DNA of 33,939 nucleotides from a virus: the IMG/VR virus record IMGVR_UViG_3300037875_000126, positions 1-33,939 of that record; one strand, 5' to 3'. Below the pieces are notes generated by a model, which was given only the letters and a program-made list of their open reading frames with translations, was not told where the DNA came from and made no database searches. This document shows positions 28,401 through 33,939 of the stretch, in pieces. The position numbers and the translations under genes were made by a program. Each line of letters begins with the position of its first letter. The first letter of the stretch is position 1.

Positions 28401-30854
28401 GGTGTAAATCTGAATACAGTTAGTAACTCCACTTCACGAAATGAATTGGTTGATGTTACTTGGCGAGATAGACGGAATGATACGATAACAACAACAACAG
28501 ACACCACATCATTAAACGTCACAACATCTTCATCAAGAAGTGGTCTGAGATCAAGAACAATTCCAGAGACAGTTACAGAGTCTTTAGGTAATCGTGTGGT
28601 TGATATATCAATCGTGCCTATGATGCGTGGAAATGTATTACATTATAAAGCAACTGGATTGAAACCTAATGTATCACTTCACGCTACATTTGATGGAGAA
28701 CAATCTGATTTACATTGCACTAACCTTCTATCTGATGTGAATGGTACATGTGAAGGCGATTTTGAATTCCCATCAGGTGTTTTTAGAACAGGAGAACGCT
28801 TATTCCGTTTAACTGATAGTTTATCTGATCCAACGACTAGTGCCGAATCAGCGTATGTAGCATCAGGATTACTCCAAACTCAAGAAAGGACAGTTGCTAG
28901 TGTAACATCATTTAGAACTGAAGTAGAATCGTTGTTTGAGAGTGGAGCTAGCTCAACTACAGATGCAGACGTAGTTAATACATCATCATCAGTATCTAGA
29001 CAAACAGGAAGAGCATTCAGATGGAGAGATCCTCTAGCACAAAGCTTCTTAGTATCCAATAAAGATGGTGGTATATTCTTAACTAGCTTAGAGATATACT
29101 TCAGAAGTAAAGATGATGCAATCCCATGTTTAATCGAAATCCGTGAAATGGTTAATGGTTATCCTGGTCAAATTATCCTACCATACTCTACAGTGTCTCT
29201 GAATCCAGACGACATTACGGTTACAGGTAATGAGTATGCGCCTGTTAATAGCACTACATTCTCATTCACTGATCCCGTGTTCCTAAGCAATAACACTGAG
29301 TATTGTTTTGCTATAATAAGTGACTCAGATGGATATGAAGTTTATACTGCTAAGATTGGAGATGGAGAAGTTCAAGCTGATGGTATTCAAGGACCTAGGA
29401 TTAATAAACAACCTTATATGGGTGTTATGTTTAAATCTCAAAATGGTTCAACTTGGACTGCTGACCAGAATATGGACATCACATTCAAAATGAATCGAGC
29501 TGCGTTCCTTAATGATGGAGTGATAAACTTCTATAATACTGGATGGGATGATCAAGCTGCTGATGGATCTGAACACATCAATATTACCACTATGATGCCT
29601 ACGATTGAGGAGATGAGTCTTGGAAACTCAGCTATTACATGGGAGCTCAGATTCAAAGAAGGCTCAAATGAACTTAATCTTGGATGGACTCCATTCACTC
29701 CATTCACCAATGATGATCTCCAAGACCTTATCGAGTTGATGGGTGAACCTGGTGCATCTGATCCCACACAGGTACATATCAGAGGTACAATTGAAACATT
29801 GAATGATAATGTAAGTCCTATCATTAATACAAGCAGAGTTGGTTTGATAGCAGTGGCTAATACAGGTACTGTTGCTGGTAAATGTACTATTGCGGGTCAG
29901 AAAGCGTTTGATATAGGAACCGATGCAGAATGTGATAGTGCAGGAGGATTGTGGGAAACAGATGAAACTAATTTCACAATTGAAGGTAATTATGTAACTA
30001 GATCAGTTGAATTAGAGGACCCTGCCGAAAATATTAATGTATGGTTAACTGCTGATAAACCTCAAGGTACTGCAGTTGATTTATATTATAGTACAGGAGG
30101 AACGATTAAACGATACATCGAACTTCAAGACGGTATCAACACTTATACAGATGGATATAGCTTAGTATACGTGAATGATTTTGAGAAACAGTATGTACAC
30201 TTCTACACATCAGATAATATAGCATTCACAGTGCCTGATGCTGGAGCGTTATATGGCAGCCTTTCTGCTTACGGTACAAGAGCATATGCTAATAGAGATC
30301 GTGATCATGGTGTAGCTAACGAGAAACGCTTATATCTAGTCAATATAGATGACGTAGCTCAAGTACAATATGGCGGCTGGATGTCCAATGAAGATTTAAG
30401 AGATTCGGTTGATTGGGACACTTCTGATACATATATAGAAGGTGATGTTATCAGACACTCATCAGGCAATTTTTATAAGTGTTTAATCAGTAATACTGCT
30501 ATTGAACCAACTGTCACTAGCTATTGGCGTGATTCTTGGGATAAAGTTATTCTAATTCGAGTACAGAGTGGTCCTGCTTCTCCTGTTGCAAAGGATAGAG
30601 CATTAATTAGTGAAGATAAAGTAACTTGGATGCCTATGGAAGCAGTAGAGACAAGTAGCTTTAAACAAGCTCAACAAGCTGCAAGCACAACTGGCGGAGA
30701 AGAAGTGAGTTCAGGTTTTGTTGAATATGAGTACTCAACAGCTGATAAAATTGAAGACCCATTTAGCGTATTTAGAATCAAAGTGGTGTTGAAAGCTTTA
30801 AATGCTGCAAGAGTTCCAGGCGTGAGAAGTTTTAGAGCAGTTGCCAGTTTATGA
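25458..30854 (+). CDS. Large virion structural protein with DUF4815 domain
   Basis: 1,798 residues, the largest gene here. The N-terminus PYFDDFEANKNFMQVLFKPG, AVQARELTQSQTVILEQL and HLFTDGTPVINGKL are DUF4815 hallmarks of a structural protein in marine T4-like phages. Long beta-rich middle. RDTLDFRANIN at about 705 and DPLAQSF at about 1192 are the conserved family points. One C...C..GG.W module at 29883-29954. Probably a baseplate periphery or fibre-linking protein taking the place of T4 gp9/gp10; that assignment is inference. An apparent low-complexity Thr/Ser stretch lies near 28480-28560. Confidence 0.85.
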   Translation: MTTPTNGDFNTNPYFDDFEANKNFMQVLFKPGQAVQARELTQSQTVILEQLKSMSSHLFTDGTPVINGKLTINKNQRWLLVNQIDMNVGLKNQIIIGLSSGAKAIVEHLHADYNNEPYLYIKEIGGTFFEGETIETVGFSSPELSITLQGSQTLTSIYESEFGGTSTFASNDDGIYAISGKFVPTYAQTIMVDKNSGKASSKVGFTIVKEIITAVVDNTLLDPAHGFYNYNAPGSDRYKITLTLSTRVDHDINTPTLDFIDLMTLFEGDISANIDRTYNAVLEETIARRTYDESGNYTTKIFPISLINNIPNEAIDPDKFVVKLDPGKAYVHGYEIESKGPLYLEDTKARTFERKNNGAHLHSIGPYVELAYDLDPENSSKTYNDKWAFDVSKQELVEFLDSSGTVLFDTRMKHIIDGRMYLCSSCDDFALMRSAKTVRSVAYPVDRVATLSLTDDIVILQGLDRISNPSILKLPESNIKTVMNNETHFSAHKTYHTVNVSSNTASFTTGSSQITISKIIQVVNDLTHYVIDPGTYNAGITGIGTNSVSIDFGSLSGSVNIITELSIGQSNHITKTLTINTESLSAVDGIITLSNFDVYDIISIEGSTSGDVKSKFRVNNGQLDHLYNYGSLTWNDANPIQSETFSIEYRYFAHGNSGEYFSVDSYTNSYDNTVTGFTDLPIPYENDELRYVNEAASSTYYLRDTLDFRANINSIENGKYMPIVDTLVYADYDYYIPRIDLVTISADGSFSVVNGVPDMNAVEPNLQGDTLLLYKLFIPAYTFTTSHIGIESMDTKRYTMRDIGKLEKRIDIEEYYTSLSLLEQQAIDMSILDANGLDRYKNGVLVDNFTGHGVGDVEHEEYNVSVDSTTGTLRMPFKQHMIDMEQAGENDSDVAWNGNTASLSFSSVSYIEQLQASQVMNVNPYNVFAWQGSMTLQPDTDNWVDTETNPDVLVNFDGNMDNWFTDDGWNSSWNSWQDNVTGVNLNTVSNSTSRNELVDVTWRDRRNDTITTTTDTTSLNVTTSSSRSGLRSRTIPETVTESLGNRVVDISIVPMMRGNVLHYKATGLKPNVSLHATFDGEQSDLHCTNLLSDVNGTCEGDFEFPSGVFRTGERLFRLTDSLSDPTTSAESAYVASGLLQTQERTVASVTSFRTEVESLFESGASSTTDADVVNTSSSVSRQTGRAFRWRDPLAQSFLVSNKDGGIFLTSLEIYFRSKDDAIPCLIEIREMVNGYPGQIILPYSTVSLNPDDITVTGNEYAPVNSTTFSFTDPVFLSNNTEYCFAIISDSDGYEVYTAKIGDGEVQADGIQGPRINKQPYMGVMFKSQNGSTWTADQNMDITFKMNRAAFLNDGVINFYNTGWDDQAADGSEHINITTMMPTIEEMSLGNSAITWELRFKEGSNELNLGWTPFTPFTNDDLQDLIELMGEPGASDPTQVHIRGTIETLNDNVSPIINTSRVGLIAVANTGTVAGKCTIAGQKAFDIGTDAECDSAGGLWETDETNFTIEGNYVTRSVELEDPAENINVWLTADKPQGTAVDLYYSTGGTIKRYIELQDGINTYTDGYSLVYVNDFEKQYVHFYTSDNIAFTVPDAGALYGSLSAYGTRAYANRDRDHGVANEKRLYLVNIDDVAQVQYGGWMSNEDLRDSVDWDTSDTYIEGDVIRHSSGNFYKCLISNTAIEPTVTSYWRDSWDKVILIRVQSGPASPVAKDRALISEDKVTWMPMEAVETSSFKQAQQAASTTGGEEVSSGFVEYEYSTADKIEDPFSVFRIKVVLKALNAARVPGVRSFRAVASL

Positions 30855-31045
30855 GATTAGTGAAAGGCACTACATATTCTAGAGATGATCATAGTAAAGC
30901 ATTCGTTAATAAAGGCTTGGAGGCGCATCTAAGTATGAAAGCTAGGAAAGAAGCTGAATTAAATGACAAACGACGCTTGGATAAAGTTGAGCGAGATGTG
31001 TCTGATATTAAACGGATGCTGGAGATGTTAATAAGTAATTCTTAG
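30851..31045 (+). CDS. Small coiled-coil protein
   Basis: 64 residues, start overlapping the DUF4815 stop (ATGA). Strongly charged (MKARKEAELNDKRRLDKVE, then RDVSDIKRMLEMLI), consistent with a short coiled coil in the C-terminal half. Coupled to the virion giant, so possibly a minor virion or assembly protein. Not recognised. Confidence 0.7.
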   Translation: MRLVKGTTYSRDDHSKAFVNKGLEAHLSMKARKEAELNDKRRLDKVERDVSDIKRMLEMLISNS

Positions 31046-31080
31046 TGCGTTATAAACAAAACGCCTGATATTATTAATGA

Positions 31081-31088
31081 GATAAATA
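31081..31088 (+). promoter_or_regulatory. Late promoter GATAAATA for fibre genes
   Basis: GATAAATA 35 nt before ATG 31124, with a TAGGAG ribosome site in between. A following cluster of five genes has no further promoter. Confidence 0.7.
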
Positions 31089-31123
31089 AACGTATATAAT
31101 TTAATAGATAGGAGAATGTATAC

Positions 31124-32146
31124 ATGGCACAAAGAAAGATTTCCGAACTTCCTGTAGATAGTAATGTTACTGGGTCTGAAGAACTTATAACAAATGACTC
31201 TGGAGTCTCGAGAAAAGTTACTATTGCTAATGCAGTAGCTGCTGTAGAACCGAAAAGTCATACACATAACTATGAACCAGCAGATGTAGATATTCAAACT
31301 CACATCAATGCTGCTCATGCACCATCTAACGCTAACAACTATAGTTTACCAAGTTCAGTTGTACATGATAATGAGTTGAGTAGCTCAACATCAAGCACTT
31401 CTACTTCAACAGGTGCCAATAGTGCCGCTGTTAAAGCTGCTTATGATAAAGGTAATCATAGTCACTCTACAGTTTGTACTTCAGGTACAGCTACTACTGC
31501 TGCTACTCTAGCAACAGCTAGAACTATCGCAGGTGTATCGTTTGATGGTTCAGCTAATATATCTCTAAATAACAATGCTATTACTAATGGCGCTGGCTAT
31601 ATTACTTCTTACACTAACACTACTTACTCTGCAGGTGCGGGTCTTGATTTATCAGGTACTACATTCTCAATCGAATCAGACCTAAGAGAAGGTGGTACGA
31701 CTTCAGATAGATATTGGGGTAATACTCATGACTATGTGTTTGCTGATGCTTCACACGGTTTACGTTTCTACACATCTGGTGCTGAAGAGATGCGTCTTGA
31801 AGACGACGGTGACTTGCATGTAGATGGCGATGTTATTGCTTATTCTACTACTGTTTCGGATGAGCGTTTGAAGACAGATATAAAGAATATTGATAATGCT
31901 TTAGATAAGGTTAACAAGCTAAACGGTTGTACATTTACTTATACTTCAGACGGTAAAGAGTCAGCAGGTTTAATCGCTCAAGAGGTAGAAGAAGTTCTTC
32001 CTTCAGCAGTAACTACGAGTCAACTTGTGTTTCATGGTGAAGAAGGTAAGGAATATAAAGTTCTACAGTATGACCAGACAATCGGTTTGCTAGTAGAAGC
32101 TATTAAAGAGCTATCAGCTAAGGTCGAGGAACTGGAGAATAAATAA
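31124..32146 (+). CDS. Tail fibre protein with S74 intramolecular chaperone
   Basis: 340 residues. The N-terminal KISELPVDSNVTGSEELIT segment is a common virion-attachment motif. The middle is Ser/Thr/Ala-rich fibre (residues 40-230). From Ser245 the C-terminal domain reads SDERLKTDIKNIDNALDKV, GLIAQEVEEVLPS and YDQTIGLLVEAIKELSAKV: the peptidase S74 chaperone, which trimerises the fibre and then cuts itself off before the Ser of SDERLK. Trailing heptads (LLVEAIKELSAKVEELE) form the coiled coil. Stop overlaps the next start (TAATG). Confidence 0.93.
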   Translation: MAQRKISELPVDSNVTGSEELITNDSGVSRKVTIANAVAAVEPKSHTHNYEPADVDIQTHINAAHAPSNANNYSLPSSVVHDNELSSSTSSTSTSTGANSAAVKAAYDKGNHSHSTVCTSGTATTAATLATARTIAGVSFDGSANISLNNNAITNGAGYITSYTNTTYSAGAGLDLSGTTFSIESDLREGGTTSDRYWGNTHDYVFADASHGLRFYTSGAEEMRLEDDGDLHVDGDVIAYSTTVSDERLKTDIKNIDNALDKVNKLNGCTFTYTSDGKESAGLIAQEVEEVLPSAVTTSQLVFHGEEGKEYKVLQYDQTIGLLVEAIKELSAKVEELENK

Positions 32147-33153
32147 TGGCTTTACAAAGTTCAGGAGCAATATCACTAGCTAACATTCAAACAGAGTTTG
32201 GAGGTTCTCATCCTATCAGCCTTAGTGAATACTATGGTGTAGATACAGTTCCTTCTTCAGGTGCTATAAGCTTGAATGATTTCTATGGTACGAGTAATGC
32301 TGTATTTATAGCTGCCACAGGCGGTTCAATAGTCACTTCAGGTGACTACAAAATTCATACCTTTACAGGCTCAAGTACATTCACAATTACAACTCTAGGT
32401 AATGCAGCTGGTTCAAATTCAGTTGAGTATCTAGTTGTTGCGGGCGGTGGTGGCGGTGGTTCATCTATCGGTGGTGGTGGTGGTGCTGGTGGTTACAGGA
32501 CAGCTACAAGTTTATCAGTAGCACAACAAGGCTATAGTGTCACTGTAGGTGGTTCTGGAACTGGAAGGAGTCGTAGTCCTCTAGGTGGAACAAATGGCAG
32601 TAATTCAGTATTCAGTTCAATCACTTCTACTGGAGGTGGTGGAGGTGCTGGTGAAACAGATGGTGCTAACTCTGGTGGTTCTGGAGGCGGTGGCGAACGC
32701 GGAGGCGGTGGAGCATCTGGTACAGCTGGTCAAGGAAACTCTGGTGGGGGCTCTAGTGGTAACAACGGAGGCGGAGGCGGAGGTGCTTCAGCTTCAGGAA
32801 CTAATCCTCATGGTGGTAGTGGTATTCAAAATAATATAGATGGAACTAATTATTACTATGCTGGTGGTGGTGGCGGCGGTCGTAATGGTGGTGGTGGTGG
32901 CGGTAATGGCGGTAATGGTGGTGGTGGTGGTGGCGCTAATACTGGTGGTACTCCACATGGAACAGGTGGTATAGGTAGAAATCAAGGACAACCTGGCGGA
33001 CAATCCCCAGGATCTTATGGAGCAGGTGGTACTACTGGTTCTGGTGGTAATGGTGGTTCAAATACTGGTGGTGGTGGTGGTGGTGATGGTAATAATGGCC
33101 AAGGCGGTAATGGTGGCTCAGGTATTGTTATCATTAAATACAAATTCCAATAG
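32146..33153 (+). CDS. Glycine-rich tail fibre adhesin
   Basis: 335 residues. The N-terminus has two copies of GAIS-L-x-N/D type motifs (GAISLANIQTEFGG; GAISLNDFYG), often seen in phage structural proteins. From residue 100 on long glycine runs (GGGGGG blocks separated by short variable loops) dominate, ending GGSGIVIIKYKF. Such polyglycine sandwiches occur at fibre tips that bind receptors (gp38-like adhesins). Host receptor binding is therefore inferred. The glycine runs are encoded by GGT/GGC repeats, an outlier in composition against the AT-rich genome. Confidence 0.85.
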   Translation: MALQSSGAISLANIQTEFGGSHPISLSEYYGVDTVPSSGAISLNDFYGTSNAVFIAATGGSIVTSGDYKIHTFTGSSTFTITTLGNAAGSNSVEYLVVAGGGGGGSSIGGGGGAGGYRTATSLSVAQQGYSVTVGGSGTGRSRSPLGGTNGSNSVFSSITSTGGGGGAGETDGANSGGSGGGGERGGGGASGTAGQGNSGGGSSGNNGGGGGGASASGTNPHGGSGIQNNIDGTNYYYAGGGGGGRNGGGGGGNGGNGGGGGGANTGGTPHGTGGIGRNQGQPGGQSPGSYGAGGTTGSGGNGGSNTGGGGGGDGNNGQGGNGGSGIVIIKYKFQ

Positions 33154-33161
33154 GAAGAACT

Positions 33162-33524
33162 ATGGCACATTTTGCACAAATAGAAAACAACCTAGTAATT
33201 CAAGTAATCGTTGTAGATAACAGCGATATTCTTGATGAACAAGGAAACGAATCAGAAGCTGTGGGTACTCAATTCTGTACTGACTTATTAGGCGGTACTT
33301 GGGTACAGACTTCATATAACGGTCATATTAGAGAGAATTACGCAGGTGTTGGTGATACTTACGATACTACTAGAGATGCTTTTATCTCACCACAACCCTA
33401 CCCTTCTTGGGTATTAAATGAAGATACTTGTCTATGGGAGGCGCCTGTACCTTACCCTACAGATGACAAGATATATGTATGGGATGAAGACACTACCTCT
33501 TGGGTAGTAACAACAGGAGAATAA
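33162..33524 (+). CDS. Conserved MAHFA-type marine phage protein
   Basis: 120 residues. MAHFAQIENNLVIQVIVVDN, FCTDLLGGTWVQTSYNG, IRENYAGVGDTYD, AFISPQPYPSWVLNEDT and YPTDDKIYVWDEDT form the pattern of a family I know from marine T4-like phages, usually just after fibre genes. It is probably virion or fibre associated; the function is unknown. AGGAAG ribosome site upstream. Confidence 0.82.
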   Translation: MAHFAQIENNLVIQVIVVDNSDILDEQGNESEAVGTQFCTDLLGGTWVQTSYNGHIRENYAGVGDTYDTTRDAFISPQPYPSWVLNEDTCLWEAPVPYPTDDKIYVWDEDTTSWVVTTGE

Positions 33525-33525
33525 T

Positions 33526-33681
33526 ATGATTATTACAATCAATCAACTAGAAAGAAACACAGCAGACCCTGCTATTACTTCTATCCCTGCTGACAAAGAG
33601 GCAGTGGTACTAGCAGCAGATATTAAGTCAGCAGCAGTACGTCAAGCTGAAGCAGAAGCTGAAATGAATACAGGAGAATAA
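33526..33681 (+). CDS. Small hypothetical protein, 51 residues
   Basis: ATG two nt after the previous stop, with AGGAG (33515-33519 region, within the previous gene's end) as ribosome site. Sequence MIITINQLERNTADPAITSI then a helix rich in Ala and Glu (AAVRQAEAEAEM). Same AGGAGAATAAT-ATG junction as the next gene, so both are translated in one series. Not recognised; position suggests a fibre-related gene. Confidence 0.65.
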   Translation: MIITINQLERNTADPAITSIPADKEAVVLAADIKSAAVRQAEAEAEMNTGE

Positions 33682-33682
33682 T

Positions 33683-33913
33683 ATGTCAGAAGTAGTATCA
33701 GAAGTACCATCAACAGAAGAAATCGCACAACATTACTCAGCAATGGGTGACAGTGTAGACCTAATCAACGCAGGACAACCAGAAGATATGTCAGCAGAAG
33801 ATTGGGCAGATACGAAGTCTCGTAATCAAGAACACTTAGTTTTAATGTTAGCTAAGGATTTCTGGACGGATGCTCAAGATATGACAGCAGTAACCGCAGC
33901 AATCGCTGTATAA
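33683..33913 (+). CDS. Small hypothetical protein, 76 residues
   Basis: Acidic, starting MSEVVSEVPSTEEIAQHYSA, with a central DMSAEDWADTKSRNQEHLVL and a hydrophobic C-terminus (MTAVTAAIAV). AGGAG stands 9 nt before the ATG, one nt after the previous stop. Not recognised. The 26 nt after its stop hold a TAGGAG site near 33926, so another gene probably begins just beyond the window. Confidence 0.7.
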   Translation: MSEVVSEVPSTEEIAQHYSAMGDSVDLINAGQPEDMSAEDWADTKSRNQEHLVLMLAKDFWTDAQDMTAVTAAIAV

Positions 33914-33939
33914 CTAATAATAAATAGGAGCAATAGATA

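Noticed and set aside
31047-31063. Terminator after the small coiled-coil gene (GCGTT/AACGC)
   Set aside because: Stem of only 5 bp without a U tract; too weak to call.

Overview
The window is part of the genome of a T4-superfamily myovirus. This follows from a dense set of T4-type genes in T4-like neighbourhoods: DsbA, gp33, gp59 and gp32 (late transcription and replication), then gp4, a gp54-like tube protein, a gp26/gp51-family protein, a tape-measure protein, gp48, gp53, gp27, gp5, PAAR, gp25, gp6, a gp7-like wedge protein, gp8, a DUF4815 protein and fibre proteins. The DNA is clearly AT-rich. The DUF4815 protein, the glycine-rich adhesin and the MAHFA-type small protein resemble those of marine T4-like phages (cyanophages, pelagiphages). 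The host itself cannot be named from this sequence.

Layout. 1-510: decayed HNH endonuclease, tRNA-Thr(UGU), strong terminator. 590-5173: rightward replication and late-transcription operons (dsbA, PD-(D/E)XK nuclease, 33, 59, two small genes, 32), split by two dead leftward GIY-YIG genes. 5223-10406: leftward morphogenesis operon (gp4, a conserved unknown, gp54-like, gp26/51-like with a likely -1 frameshift extension, tape measure). 10433-11434: the one intact GIY-YIG endonuclease. 11528-17158: rightward central baseplate genes (48, 53, 27, 5, a Cys-module protein, PAAR). 17148-18119: a third dead GIY-YIG copy. 18236-25411: gp25, then a leftward DUF285 repeat gene with a broken miniature paralogue, then gp6, gp7-like, a repeat-rich virion protein and gp8. 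25458-33913: DUF4815 giant, S74 fibre, glycine-rich adhesin and small genes.

Regulation. Early promoters of T4 type (TGTGGTATAAT) and late promoters with core GATAAATA can be read on both strands. Five late promoters lie exactly 5-6 nt before an ATG, which predicts leaderless late mRNAs. The gp33 and DsbA encoded here are, by T4 precedent, parts of the machinery that reads these promoters.

Most notable: (i) the leaderless late-promoter arrangement; (ii) an undeclared -1 frameshift at a seven-U run joining the gp26/51-family protein to a 57-residue extension just before the tape measure; (iii) a four-copy GIY-YIG family, three copies killed by three different lesions, each with a covarying 13-bp/6-nt hairpin; (iv) a C...C..GG.W two-cysteine module recurring in three baseplate or virion proteins; (v) a PARCEL/DUF285 repeat gene with a frameshifted mini-copy.
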